A DNA stretch of 64,000 nt from Cymbidium sinense (taxonomy: Eukaryota > Streptophyta > Magnoliopsida > Asparagales > Orchidaceae): NCBI GenBank assembly GCA_021442155.1, contig CM038214.1, forward strand, positions 23,709,808-23,773,807, read 5' to 3'. Under the pieces are notes generated by a model. It saw only the letters and a list, made by a program, of their open reading frames with translations, searched no databases and was not told where the DNA came from. This document shows positions 36,506 through 48,841 of the stretch, in pieces (positions within the stretch are counted from its first letter, which is position 1; each line of letters begins with the position of its first letter). Made by a program: the position numbers and the translations under genes.

Positions 36506-38141
36506 AAAAAAATGTGTGTTCACCTGCTGTTATTTTTGTAAATGCTACTAAAGACCTGATCATTTGCCCACTTGATGAATGAAAATACATGAGAATTTTT
36601 GTTTCAATTTCAAAAAAAGAAAAATGAAAGACCAGTATAGTACAGTCAAAATAAGTGGCTGAGTTAGCCTAGCCTCACCAACTTTTTCTTTTAGTAGGCA
36701 AGGTGACTAAGTTAGCAAGGATGCTTAGGCTAATTATTAAGAGAGCGTCGGGGCATAGCTGAAATTCTATTATACTACATTATGCAAAATAACTTAGCTC
36801 AACGTTCAGAGAGTTAACATAAATACAAAGAAGAACCTTTATTCACTTACTATGGTGTACTTTCGCTCCCCAGGGGAAGCTGCTTTGTACTACTTATAGA
36901 CTACTGAATAGGAAATGAAATGAGAAAGACTTGCAAAACAAGGCCTTTGACATTGTAAGTAAATTAAGTAGGGCAAATAGCCCCCCTGTGAATCTGTAAA
37001 TCTCAGTGAGGAGCATGCTGTAAAAAAAATGGATGGTCCCCTATGCATTTCTTTCTATTTCAAAAAGAATTAAAGTACCTTACCCCTCATCATGGTGAAC
37101 CTCTCCTTATGATCAAGGTGATGTAGATTCCTTCAAGATGAGGGGCTGATCGAATCGAAGTTTTCTTAGGTAGCGACCGACCTACAGTTATCTTGTAACT
37201 TCTGTGCTTGGTGGAGAAGTAGCGAACAAAGGAACACCTACTTGTTGTCAGGTTCTTTGTCATGGACTGGGATCATTCGCCAGTCAGGCCCTATAGAAGA
37301 AAGTTAGAACAACATTATTTGAGAACATATTACCCATCTTCGGGGGGACAAGAGGCAGAACGACCTCTTGAGCTACTTACTTATTACAGCCCAGGACGGT
37401 TGTCATTGTCTAGGCTTTCTCGTTGTTGATACTGGCAAAATCTACCCAGATGATGATGTCTACTAGTTGGTAGTGAGAGGACTCTAAGTACCAAGCTAAT
37501 GAAAAAATAATCATTTTCATTTAAAACACATTTTTAGCTCTTCCTTACAGCAATTTAGGGAAAACATGGAGAATACCCCCAATTAGTAACTACTTAATAA
37601 CAATAATATCAAAGAGATAAATTTTTATTTAAAACAACCAAACATAAATCAGTTTAATGAGACCTTCAATGAAGACTGAATTCCACTAGCCAACATATCA
37701 CTAGCACCTATAATTCTAGTTTATAGTGAACAACAAAGTATGAATAACCTATTGAATTCTACCATCAATTACACCAATGAGTACAGCACATCCATGGTTA
37801 AGATAGGTTCTACAATTAGCATCACTAAACAAACTACATCTGATCCAATGCACCAAAATGTATTTGAGAACAAAAATAGTCCGCAATAGCTAATAACTTT
37901 AGCCTTGACCAGTGAGAAGGAAGAAGAATTGAACTCACAAAGAGAGATATTAGAGGAAGAACATTATGATAATATACTTAATATAGCCATGGAGGAATGG
38001 AAAATCCACATGAACAAAAGGTAAAACTAGAAAAGCATTGAAGAACTAAAAGCTTTCTAGCAAGTTAAAATCAAATGATAGAAGATAGTCATTTGGAGAA
38101 GGGTCATCCAAAAGACCCTCTAGAGGCAAACCTCCTCCCTC

Positions 38142-38830
38142 ATGTTAAATCTCTTGATATGGAATATTAGAGGTATTGACAAGGCTAATGCCACTAATAG
38201 ACTCCAAAATCTTGTAAGACACAACCTTGAACACCTTTCTATTTCAGAACCAATAGTTAGCACTCACAACTTTCCCAAAATCAAAAGAATAGTTCTCTAC
38301 TTCAACGTTCATTCAAATGTAAGTATCAAGGTCTGGCTATTCTAGAAATCAAGATTTCATATCCAAGTTCTCTTTGATACCAACCAATATCTTCATATCT
38401 ACATTCAATATATAAATGTAAGTGTATATGCTACCATCATTTATTCTGCTTGTAATAGATAGCATAGGAAAGAACTTTGGAAAGATCTAAAAGACATCAG
38501 CTCTGACACAATATGGCCTTGGATGATTGGAGGAGATCTCAATATGATTGCTAGCCTAGTTCAGAAGAAAGGAGGTAGATAACCTAACCTGTTAATTATC
38601 TCTGAATTTGTTGAATACATTGAATAATATAACCAATTTGATGATGGTTGTAGTGGTCATTTTAGTTGGATAAGGGGAAAGCCTTTTAAAAGACTTGATA
38701 TAATTCTTGTAAACTTAGCTTGTAACTCATACTTTTCCATAATGGAGGTACAACACCTAGCCATAATTGCCTCTAATCACACCCCACTTCTAGTAAGTTT
38801 TAGCCTTATCTCCAAATAGAAACACCATCC
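38142..38830 (+). pseudogene. LINE AP endonuclease, broken
   Basis: Would nick target DNA. It starts 'MLNLLIWNIRGID', the normal opening of plant LINE ORF2 (N in 'WNIRG' present). 'SISEP' (catalytic Glu), 'MIGGDLNMI' (usual GDFN), 'FSWIRGKPFKRLDIILVN' and 'ASNHTPLL' follow. The last corresponds to 'SDHxPLL' with the catalytic Asp changed to Asn. Stops interrupt at 38343 and further on. Confidence 0.88.
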
Positions 38831-39479
38831 TTTTAAGTTCTATAACACGTGGATAATGCATCCTGACTTTAATAATTGCATATCGAATGCTTCGCATAGT
38901 GTGGAAAACAAAATCCCTTGGATCAAATTATGGTGACTACATAAAGAAACTATTCAAGCTCTCAGAAAATGGAATGTAGAGGTATTTGGTAACATTCATA
39001 ATCTAATCAAATCCACTTAGAACAAGATTAACAACCTTGATAAAGATATGGATGAAATGGATACACAAGATACACATGAACTTGAAACTTAGAGCAACTT
39101 TAGATAAACTTTCAATTGTGCATTGACAGAGAAGAAGACAATCTTAAAAAAAGCCACATCAAACATTTTCATCTAATGAGAGAAGAACTTTAAATACTTC
39201 TACACTTCCATTAAAAAATGAGAAGAAAAATGTATAACCAAAATAAAAGATACATATAGAAGATGGATTCATAACCAAGATATTATTATTGAGGATTGTA
39301 TGAACTATTTCTCAAGCTTACTCAACCAACCATCAACAAACAACACAACCCACCAACCAAACCAAAACTTCTTTATGATTGAAAAGAATCAATCAACAAT
39401 GAAGAACTTATCTTAGTCTTTTGGAAGAAGAAATTTTGAATTCACTCAATTCAATGGATGGTTACAAAGTAGTTGGACT

Positions 39480-40400
39480 GGTGGTTTTTTTGCTCTTTTC
39501 TATCAAAGGTTATGCCATATTGTGAGAATTGAAGTTATTGTTGCTATACAGTGCTTCTTTAGAGGATACAAAAGTAATAATTTTTTCTTCACCTCCTCTA
39601 TTCTTAATTCCAAAAGAAAGAGATAATCACACTTGGGACAAATTCAATCCTATCTATCTAACTCCTATCATAAACAAACTTATTAGTAAGATCATTGCAA
39701 ATATAATTAAAAAAATTTTCTCATTCCTTATCTCCTCAAATCAGGTAGCTTCCATGAAAGGAAGGAATATAATTGACAATATACTTCTTGCATAAGAGCT
39801 CATCAAGGACATTGATAAAAAAAAGGAAAAGGAGGGAATGTGATCATGAAAATCAATCTCAAAAAAGCTTTTGATACTATTAGCTAGAGCTTCATCCTCA
39901 TAACACTTAAAAAAGATTTTTTCAAACGAATTTTACATCCTAATTCAAAGAATTTTTGAGAACAACCATTATAAAATCCTCCTTAATTGAAAATCACATG
40001 GATTCTTCCAAGTTAGTAGAGGGTTAAGCAAGGTGAGCCACTCTCCCCATACCTCTTTATATTAGCTTTGGACCTCCTCTCAAATCAACTACATAAGGAG
40101 GCTACATCCACAAAAGAGATCAGATTTTGCACCACAAGCATCCTTAAGATCACACACTTGGCCTTTATAGTTGCTCTATTACTCTTTTTTAATAGAAGCA
40201 AAAAATTCATCAACACAAAAATGGCAATCATCAAAGAATTCACAAAATTATCATGTATGGATCTAAATGCTAACGAGTGTTTCTTTGCAAAATTAAAATG
40301 AATTACCAAAAATAAAATGAAATGATCAGAGAAAAGGCATGCTTCATTCATTCCACTACTCCTTTTACTTACCTTGGCATCAAACTATAGAAAGAAAGAC
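39480..40400 (+). pseudogene. LINE reverse transcriptase, catalytically dead
   Basis: Blocks in order: 'VAIQCFFRGY', 'IPKERDNHTWDKFNPIYL' (usual 'W.DFRPISL'), 'KLISKIIANIIKKIF', 'LISSNQVASMKGRNIIDNI', 'ELIKDIDKK', 'KINLKKAFDT' (motif A Asp present) and 'RVKQGEPLSPYLFILALDLLSNQL'. Then comes 'ITHLAFIVALLLFF', where the family has 'FADDxLLF'. The two catalytic Asp residues of motif C are thus replaced by Val and Ala. Several frameshifts as well. Confidence 0.9.
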
Positions 40401-41089
40401 TCATGCCTTCCCTTTTCTATGAGCTCATAGATAAAATACCAAACAAATTAAACTCATGAGAGAACTCGTTCCTTTTATTCGATGGAAGGATCACTTTGGT
40501 GGAAAGTATCATCAACTCAATTCCATTGTAAGCCACTCAAGTACTACAAATCTCCAAAAACACTCAAAAAAAATAGAAAGGATGCCCAATATATGCATTT
40601 AGAGCTAAAAGTACAAATCAATGCATTGGGCTAGTTGGAAGAAATTGAGCAAATTGATCTGTGATGGTGGGTTGGAATTCAAAATAATAGTAGACAATAT
40701 TAGATTCAATACCATCAGCTGTTGATCAAATTTAGAGAGAAAAACTCCATCTATGTTGAATTTAGGCATAAAAAATATTTCCAACAAACTCACTTAATGA
40801 CCATTAAACTGAAGAAATGAGACTCCTCAACATGGAAGCATATGATGTAGCAAAGAGAAGAGGCTGAAAATTTGATTTTTGGGACATGGGAGATGGAAAC
40901 ATAATGATCACTAGATTAAGGAAGAGGCACATTCCAATTGGAATAGAATGGAAGACCACAACAATAACAACAAAATATAAAATTATGGGATACACTAAAC
41001 TAGAATGTAACAAAATTGAAAGAGCACCTCCCATTGGGTACATGTAAGGAAATCAACACTTTTCCAAAAGAAAGTAACACAAAAGATTA

Positions 41090-41430
41090 TAAAAGGTCAA
41101 TCTAAAGCCTCATCCATCTCCAAAACTATCTATGGCAGCTGGTGGAAAGGAACTAAAAAAATTCCATGGGGACATGCAATATGGAACCCAACAATCAAAC
41201 CATTGATTTTATTTTTCTATTGGAGACAGTTTCATAGTTTTAATCCAATGGATGACATACTGAAGCTTAAAGGATTATGGATGCCATAAATATGTTTATT
41301 ATGCAAGGAAGATGCAGAGTGTATACCACATTGCTTCATACATTGCAGCTTCAGCACCTAAATATGGAGAGCATTTGAAGACCTATTGCAAGTTGACATG
41401 AATTACAAAGCAAAATCAATATAAGATTTA
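41090..41430 (+). pseudogene. LINE RVT zinc-binding region
   Basis: Reads 'AWWKGTKKIPWGHAIWNPTI', then 'LFFYWRQFHSFNPMDDILKLKGLWMP', 'CLLCKEDAECIPHCFIHCSF' and 'IWRAFEDLL'. The Cys/His pattern (CxxC ... H(C)xxxC) of the zf-RVT domain found after the RT of plant LINEs is visible. There are stops in the run. Confidence 0.85.
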
Positions 41431-41659
41431 ATCAAAAGCTAGCAAACAAAGGATATCTTGAGTGTAAATATCATGTTGATCACCCCTTTGATTATCCTAT
41501 GGTTCAAATGGATGGCCAAAAATGAGAAGAAGCACAATGACACCAAATAGGGTCATGTGAAGAGAATCTATAATAGGACATTTAATGGATACATTAGGAT
41601 TGTGTGAAGACAACACCAAACAGGGATAAGAAATCATATACTAGAAAAATTCATCCCAT

Positions 41660-42140
41660 GTCATTATTCAAATAAAAATTGATGGGAGCTTTGATACTAA
41701 AACTAGAAAAGCTAGAATTGGTGGACTCTTTAAGAAACATGATGGTAAATGCTCAGTCCACTTCTCTATGCCTTATGCTACACTCTCTCCCCTTCACGCT
41801 GAGGTGGCAACATGCCATTATGAACTCAATATTGCTTTCTTTAAATCTCACTATGATTCTAGATTGAATCAGATTCCATGATCTTCATTCAATTACTTAG
41901 AGAGAACAATAACCTTAGTTTATTATTAATGATTTCAAAGTCTTAAAGAACTTGCTGAAAAGTCTACATGTTTTTTTCTCACACATATGGAGAGATGGTA
42001 ACTATCTTATTGATATGTTGGCCAAAAGAGGAGTTATTTCTCAATCTTTTTTCATCTCTAAGAATATTGACCCAAAATTATCCATTCTTATGCATAATGA
42101 CAACATCAACTTACTTTACATTAGATCTAGATTTTTGTAA
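41660..42140 (+). pseudogene. LINE C-terminal RNase H, broken
   Basis: Reads 'KIDGSFDTKTRKARIGGLF' (first catalytic Asp in 'DGSF' present), 'KHDGKCSVHFSMPYATLSPLHAEV' (Glu present) and, in another frame, 'HVFFSHIWRDGNYLIDMLAKRG' (usual 'REGNxLADxLAK'). Shifts separate the parts. This is the type of RNase H that ends plant LINE ORF2. Confidence 0.85.
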
Positions 42141-42215
42141 CACTTCTCTTCTTTAGAACTATTTTGGATTACTTATATCTTCTAAGTGATCAATAAAAAC
42201 TTCCTTTTATAAAAA

Positions 42216-43130
42216 AAATTATGTCTAAAGAGTTCTTTGAAGTGACCTAGTTTAGTTGATTACAATTGATTTATGTTTATTTTGGATTAGCCCAAAATGG
42301 CTTGATTTATTCAATTTGGGTTCACTTGTGTTTATTGACCAAATTAGTCAAATTATACCCAATGGAAAGATGGATTAAGTTCAATTTTATACTTAAAGTG
42401 ATTTGAAATGTATAATTTGGTTTAATTTCAATTTAGTTTTATTTTATCTTAATAGAGAATTTGGCCAATTTGCCAAATTAGGCCTCGATTCAATTTTGAT
42501 ATGGGTTTAGTTGAGCTATTATGATGATTTAATCCTTTATGATAGTTTAATTTGACTTGATTTTGATTTGATTTAACTTGGTCTTAAAGGGGTAATTATC
42601 CAACTTAAATCCCAATTAAATTAAATTTTTTATTTAATAAAGTTTGAATTTGGGTCAAATAGGGCTTAAATGGGTTAGTTGGGTTAATGAACTAAATTAA
42701 CCTACTTAGGAGTTCACTGAATTTAGATTTTTTTTTCTTTTAAAATATGTCTCATCTTGAGTTTTGTTCAATTTCATTGAATTTAGAGCAATTTGTGTTT
42801 ACTTAAAAATTTTGGGCTAGGTTAATTCTAGCAATAAGCTCAATTAAAGTTTAATTTATAGCTTTTTTGTTTCTATTTAGTTTTAGTTTAGATTTACGTT
42901 CTTAATTTTATTTTATTTTATTCTACTTTTATTTTTTTTAATTTTATCCATTTTATTTTTTGGGTTATAAGCTTGATACTCACTTAATTACTAATGAAGT
43001 GTCATAAGTGTCTAGGTGAGGAGATTCTTAATATAGGATTGGGATCCTAAGTACAAAAAAGAGGATGGGTGTTAGCCTTGCTTAAAATGAGATCAACAAT
43101 AGACTTTAATAATAAGCTTTTGAGCTTCTT
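42216..43130 (+). repeat. Dispersed non-coding repeat, copy D (plus, partial)
   Basis: Begins right after the LINE tail. Carries 'ttgaccaaattagtc' style units and an end block ('aagtgtctaggtgagg..ttcttaatataggatt', 43.0-43.05 kb) matching the end of copy A at 8.0-8.06 kb in the same orientation. No coding sequence. Confidence 0.55.
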
Positions 43131-43639
43131 CTTTATTTACACATCAAAGCCACATTTGGTCAAATGGTTGTCCCTATAAACTTCATTTATTATTGTATAT
43201 TATAATGCACTCCTATAAATTTAAGAGGGTAATTTATTATTTTAAAGGAGGATTACGTAATGAGTTATTCAATAATATATGTCTCTAGTCATTTTCTTAT
43301 AAAGTGGAGTAATTGAGAAGTAGGTTTGTTCATGAAATAACATCTGTTAATTTTCAACCATGATATTGATAGCCACTTTATCTAAGTTCAACAATTCATT
43401 AGTTAGTTTAATGCCTTCACACTGAAACTACAAAGTTTAATTTTAGTAGTGCTTCCCTTTAGGCATATATTTTATCTTAATAAGAACAAATCAATAACTA
43501 ATATGAAGTAATTTTATTGCCATATTCATTATCTTGGGCAAGTAATGGTTCTACTGATTCATCAAGAACAATATATAATACTAACAAATTTTTTTAATAT
43601 TGGAGATGTCAATATTTGTAATTATAATAATTATATATT
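43131..43639. other. Spacer, probably decayed gypsy pol
   Basis: Lies directly downstream, on the minus strand, of the gypsy RT remnant, where RNase H would be. I could not read a convincing domain in it. Confidence 0.3.
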
Positions 43640-44390
43640 GATGTCATCAAAGACATCCGCAACATTCCTCCAATGAACAATTTTTTTTAGTTAGCAATAA
43701 ATGGTTGACATCAACTTGATAAATTAGAAATGAACCTCTTTAAAAATTCAAGTCTTCCTTACAAAGATCTAATTAGGTAAAACTTTTTGGACGTTCAATT
43801 TCTAAAGTTTCCTTACTCATGGTAGAATTTATTTCAATACCATTGTAACATGTAATGAATTTCAAAATTTTAAAAGCACATTTGAAGAGATTCATTTTTT
43901 AATTCATACTTTTAAAAATAATTTGAAGATTAGCTACATGATTTCAATAGCCTTGTTTTTTTCAACAATATCATCCATGTAACATTCTATCTATGATGTA
44001 ATAACTCATCAAAAAAATTGAGTTATTTACTGCTTGTTGATAGGTAGGACTTGCATTTTTTTATCCTAAAGGGCATAACATTATAATAATAAGTGTTTAT
44101 TGAGCTCTAAAGGTTGTATAACATTCATTCTCAAGTGTTATATTGATTTGACTATATATTAATAGACCATCCATGAAGAAGAACATTGAATGAGTTGGAA
44201 AAATTCCATCAAAGTTTTAGATATTATTAAATGAAATTTAACATTAGGATGGGCTTTATTTAAATCTATTTAACAAACAAAACTAGAATATGCACATTGT
44301 TTTTATAAATAGGACTAATACTTGCTATTTGTTCACATCAAAAATGTAAGTAGGGCTAAACTCTAAATCCTTCTCAAAAAACCAACATAG
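43640..44390 (-). pseudogene. Ty3/gypsy Tat-type reverse transcriptase remnant
   Basis: On the minus strand, with many shifts, the readings run in order. 'IASISPIYKNNVHILV' stands where 'IANIVPVIKKNGQIRVC' is usual. Then 'CSSSWMV..SQINITLENE' (usual 'MFSFMDGFSGYNQIRMDLED'), 'IIIMLCPLG.KNASPTYQQAVNN' (usual 'YNVMPFGLKNAGATYQ') and 'NLFKCAFK' (usual 'NPxKCAF'). Next is 'NGIEINSTMSKETLEIERPKS', matching 'RGIEIDPSKIKAI'. The YVDD box is damaged ('WMILLKKT'). This is a second, independent minus-strand gypsy copy in the window. Confidence 0.82.
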
Positions 44391-44639
44391 AAAACTTAAT
44401 TATCTTAAACCCATAAGTACATAATTAAATATTTGACTTAGAGTTTAGTCAAAGGAACTCATCTACCTCCATCCTATTTAAACCCATAGGTGGATGATTT
44501 TCTTTGTTAACCTTATGAGCACTAATCATTAAATTTTATTTAAAAATATTTATTATCAAATTTTGGACCATTAAAGTGTATGACGTAAACCTTAAATGAA
44601 AATAAGTCATAAAGTCATACTGAAGGTCAAATTTAGGTC

Positions 44640-45880
44640 TACTTTAAGGTTTATTATGAGATTAGCCACAAATTATCCAAGAAATTCATTTATATTTAAA
44701 TGAACAATTTAGGTTTATTGGTGTGTCCAATTTTATTAAGCTAACCCAATTAGCCCTCTTTGATTCAATTTAATCAAAATAAGGTTTTACACATTAATGA
44801 CATTAAACATTAAATTAATAAGCCTAGATTGAATCAAGCCATTTTGCTTTATATCTCATAAAATTTCCATATTTTAGTTGGCCCAAGTCCAAAAGTCATG
44901 ATAATAACTTTAACTCAATAACATCAACATGTCACTTAGGGATTCAACTAGGCCAACCTAGTTTTTATAATAAATTAAACTCTTGAGCATCATTATGACC
45001 AAGAATATGCCAAATATCTTGTTGGGAAGTTAATTTGACCACTCCATGTGGGTCAATCAAATACATTGAACCATGTGTCCAAACTGATCTTAAATTAGCA
45101 AGTTTTATTTTAGAAGTAAAATTGAATAACCAAATAGTGAAATATTCCACTCAAACTTAACATGAAGCTATAGGATGAGGTCCACATTAATACTCTAATT
45201 CATACCTACTTGATTTGACCAACCTTTGTAGGTCAAATCAATGGGCCAAGAGCATGGGTCAAATTGAACAATACCAAAAATCTTTAGTATTCCTTTTCTA
45301 TTTTAACAAATGGAAAAAATATTATTGCTTCTTTAGCCTAAACTAAAACCCATCACATTTCCATGGGTCACTTCAAGTTCAAGCTTCTTAAGCTTATCTA
45401 TGGAGGAGTTAAGAATGATGGCAAACTCCAATCATATTTGACTAAGGGATCATCTTTGGACCATGTGTCTCCTTAGAATAAATTCCTTAGCACCTCCCCA
45501 ACTGCACCTTAGACAAAAATTACCTCCATGAATGCTAAACCAAGCTCAACCATGGGATAAGCTTAAGTTTGCTTCTTTCCTATAAATAGGCCATTAAGTT
45601 TCCAAATTCAAAGGTTGGCTAATTTCTTCTAAGCTCCACTAAGCAAATTGAATTTTATTTTCCCCTCCATAACCACCCATTTCATCTCAATACCAAGCCA
45701 TGATAAGGAGTTCACCAAACTTTAGTCCATCAATTGATTTAGAAGGAGGCAATTTAATCAAATGTGCACACAAGTTCATCTCATTTTTTTGATAGTTATT
45801 ACCAAGCAATTCAAGCACCCCTGAAGGTGGGAATTTTCATTCTTTTGTTTATCCTATCTATGGATTTTTTTAAAGAAGAT
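44640..45880 (+). mobile_element. Putative LTR with a TATA box
   Basis: Non-coding segment with a clear TATAAATAGG at 45581-45590, followed within 150 bp by pyrimidine-rich and A-rich transcribed-looking sequence ('cttctaagctccac', 'tattttcccctcc'). This is the layout of the U3/R region of a plant LTR. I could not place the TG and CA ends, and no internal region is attached on the right (a LINE end follows at 45.96 kb). A solo LTR is the best reading. A decayed plant promoter cannot be excluded. Confidence 0.45.
45581..45590 (+). promoter_or_regulatory. TATA box of the putative LTR
   Basis: TATAAATAGG is the textbook plant TATA-box form. No host coding region follows it. Confidence 0.55.
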
Positions 45881-45999
45881 TTTTACTATGAATTAAAAAT
45901 AAAAGTATAATCAAAGGTTAAGACAAAGGAAAATAAAGAGCATTACAAGCTTCTAACATAAGGCATCTTTAGTAAGTCACTCTTGAGTGTATGTATGGA

Positions 46000-46553
46000 G
46001 GATTTGGGGTAAAAGTTGTTGTGAGAAGATTGGTCCATTCACAAGAGATCCCATCTTTTCCAAAGTGTTTGCAGGTTTGTTTCCCTCTCGATGGATGTGG
46101 TCAATCAAATTGAAAATTATTTAGACATCACATGATGTTCTTAATGATGTAAGTAATGTTCCGTAGATAGAGGTCATGTGGAAATGTAGTTGCAAAGCAT
46201 TGAAGAATTTATTTCAATCCAGATTTTTTTGAAATGGAGGGAGGCTACTTTAGAGAGTATGGCGGTAAAGCTTCAACATGAAGAGCATTCATTGTATACC
46301 AAGGGATGGAGAATAGAAAGATGCATTGTCCTATGTGTATTTTAAAGACACCTCTAACACCTATTGGTTTATCTATTATCCTAAAATTTCCATTGATGTT
46401 TATCTTAATAAATTCAATTTTTGGTTTGTTCAAATGTATGAGAAGTGGTTGAAACAATCTTGGCTTCTCCATAGTTTTTAATGGGATGTTGAATAGATTT
46501 GTAGCTCCAACTTTAGCAATATGGTTTTTGATGTGTGGCATTGTATCCATCAC
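46000..46553 (-). pseudogene. LINE RNase H, broken
   Basis: Reads 'KPKIEFIKININGNFRIID', where the family has 'KINIDGNF', so the first catalytic Asp is Asn. 'IGVRGVFKIHIGQCIFLFSIP' and 'NALHVEAL' (Glu present) follow. After a frameshift comes 'HPSREGNKPANTLEKMG', corresponding to 'REGNxLADxLAKxG', where the Asp is Asn. Inactive. Confidence 0.85.
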
Positions 46554-47829
46554 ACCTTCTCATTGGGTTCCATGCTTGCTTGAGTTCTTTGCCATCCAAA
46601 TAAATCATACAAAAATTAGTGGAATAATGTAAATATGGTTGTTCTTGCTGTAATGATTAGAATTGTTCCAATCCTTGAAGTACCTTTGCATAGACTCATC
46701 CATTGATTTGTCAATTTGGAATTGAGAGTGCATTCCATCTCATATTTCTTTATTGATTGGGCATGTGATGAACAGATGGATTATATTTTTCTCATCCCTT
46801 CTACATAGGTGGCATATAAAGTATTCTTAAGGCCCTTAAGTTTTGATATATCATCGTGGGGATTAGGTTGTGCCACAAACTCGATAGGAAAGACATGGAT
46901 GGTTTGATAGCTAGTTTCCAAAAAATAGGCTACCAATCAAGGGTACTAGGATTATATGTAGCTTGGAAAAGGCTCTTTAACATGAAGAGCTTAACATTTT
47001 GACATTTCAACATCAATTTGTCTTTTGTATGTGGGATAAGAGGAATGCTAGATACCTTTTTAGAACATCTTCATGAAGAATTTCACTGAGCTTTCAGATG
47101 TTCCAATTGTCATCAATGATGAATTCACAAACTTTGACCTAATCAGAGAAGGTTCTATTATAAAATTTGATAGTAAACCTCTTGAAAACCAGTGATCCTT
47201 TAAGAAAATATGAGCACCATTCCCCATATGCTAGAAAATTAATTTTTTTGCTGCTCTTCTATTGTGCAATAAGCTCTTCTAGAGTTGGGAGTCTGCTTTT
47301 CATTGCTAAATCATAGTTGGAAGGGTCTTCAAGCAACATTTGCTAAATAGGATTTGGGTCCATAAGGAATCATTTTACCTCAATTTGATCCATAGTTTCA
47401 TCTAGTTGATGTGAATAGAGTCTACTAATGATCAAATCCTAGCCCTCCTTCCCATTTTGGTTTGCACATCATTTTCCAACTCACCCAATGTATCAAAACA
47501 TTTTTCCTACTCCATAAAAATCTATTAGATATTCTTTCAATCTTGATTTGTGTCTGATTTGGCATTAACTTGGTTTATAAGGAATAAAGAGGATTGAGTT
47601 GAGAATACTTTATAGTAAAGTAATCCTCCCTCCAGTTGATAAGGGAGTATTCTTCCATGAATTGATTTTTTTTCTTGAATATAGTTTATAACACCATCAA
47701 AGTATTGTGCTTTTTGTCATCCTTTATGTATATATACTCCAAGTTATATATGAGTGGGAGGTTGGAATGGATGAAACTAGTGTATGGGAGGTGGGAATAG
47801 GTGAAACTAGTGTAATCTTTTATCCATTT

Positions 47830-48590
47830 CTAGTCTATTTTGCAATGTTTCCTAATATAATCAAACACTTTAATTCGTTGAAGGTCATCCTAGAGATTGC
47901 TTCAAAGGTATTAAGAATGAGAACAATTCTTTGGATTGATCTTTTGGATCCATTGTGAAATAGTAATAAGTCATTAGCAAATGCCAAATGTGATATATTG
48001 ATTTTCTTTTGGTTGAATAGTTGATTGCTCTATTAGAGTTATGAGTTACATCCAACATTCTGGAGAGGTAATCAAGTGTTAGTATAAAAAGGGATGGAGA
48101 TAATGGATCACCATACTTTATGACTCTTGATCCTCTGGAGAAACCATGTGCCTCACCATTAACAATGATAGAATAGTAGTTGTTTGAGAGTAGTCTATTA
48201 ACCAAGGAGCATAATTTCTCTTGAAAACCTCTAGCTTCCAAAATTGCCATGATGAAATTTTGATTGATGGTATAAAATACCTTCTTCCTATCTAGTTTTA
48301 TAATGAAGTTTCCTCCCCCTACTTTTTTTATTAAGGTCTAGGATAAGCTCTTATGCTAATAGAATATACTCAATTATGTTCCTCCCCTGAATGAAAGTTG
48401 TTTAATTTTTGGAAATGAGTTTTGGGTGGTATGGTTGGAGATGAGTGGACATAATTTTTTTTGATGATTTTGTTTATGATTGATGATAGAGCTAAAATGT
48501 TCCTAATATTACTTATTGTTAAACTTTGGGATGAGAGTGATGGTTGTGGAGCTAAAAAATTTATGCATGTCATTACCCTCAAAAGGAAGG
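47830..48590 (-). pseudogene. LINE reverse transcriptase, catalytically dead
   Basis: Reads 'NFIIKLDRKKVFYTINQNFIMAIL' for motif A, where 'KKAFDxxNWNF' is usual, so the motif A Asp is Tyr. Then 'LSNNYYSIIVNGEAHGFSRGSR' and 'YGDPLSPSLFILTLDYLSRML'. After a shift, 'HLAFANDLLLFHNGSK' corresponds to 'FADDxLLF', with the first Asp of motif C changed to Asn. 'MTFNELKC' matches 'LxxNxxKS'. Two of three catalytic Asp residues are gone. Confidence 0.9.
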
Positions 48591-48841
48591 CCTGGATAAC
48601 AGAGATAACATCCGCTTAACCAATGACATGAGTGTTGATAGAAGTGTGTGTAAACCATCGTGTCCTAGCTTTTGACCCAGAGAGAGTCAAGGATATTCCA
48701 AATTTTATCCTTCATTGAGTATATGCTAAGTCCAACTGCATACGCCAATAATGTTAGTACTGAATAAGTCTTCACAAAATAGGTTCAGATTTACCTCTTG
48801 TTCTAGAAAAAGTGACTTGTAGTAGTTGAAACCATCTTCAA

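Larger units (their letters stand above)
27751..37490. other. Mitochondrial-like tract (probable NUMT)
   Basis: Base composition and texture change here: fewer poly-A/T runs, many purine or pyrimidine clusters such as 'gaagaagaaagcgctct', and GC visibly higher than in the flanks, as in angiosperm mitochondrial intergenic DNA. The one clear mitochondrial gene trace is nad1 exon 1 at 35812-36190. The 37.08-37.48 kb segment ('ggtggagaagtagcgaacaaagg', 'agcccaggacggttgtcattg') also looks mitochondrial, from recall only. The tract also holds a gypsy RT fragment (33.59-33.80 kb), two short duplications and microsatellites. It joins retroelement DNA on both sides, and the nad1 copy is broken, so it is nuclear. 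Most of it is unidentified non-coding sequence, and the borders are approximate. Confidence 0.65.
37500..42215 (+). mobile_element. LINE (L1-like plant retrotransposon), plus strand, decayed
   Basis: On the plus strand the order is a possible ORF1 tail (37.5-38.1 kb), AP endonuclease (38.14-38.83), linker 'WNVEVFGNIH' near 38.98 kb, RT (39.48-40.4), RVT zinc-binding domain (41.09-41.43) and RNase H (41.66-42.14). The end is a short A-rich tail near 42.21 kb. This is the standard plant L1 order. Every domain has stops or shifts. The left border coincides with the change from mitochondrial-like texture at about 37.5 kb, so the LINE may have inserted into the NUMT or its edge. The 5' end is uncertain. 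Confidence 0.88.

Noticed and set aside
36317..36523. Minus-strand ORF with a poly-His run and Ile-Tyr repeats
   Set aside because: It is a translation of the (TA)n and (ATG)n microsatellites.
40085..41043. Minus-strand ORFs of 62-88 codons within the plus-strand LINE
   Set aside because: They are antisense shadows of the LINE RT and following region, with no homology of their own.
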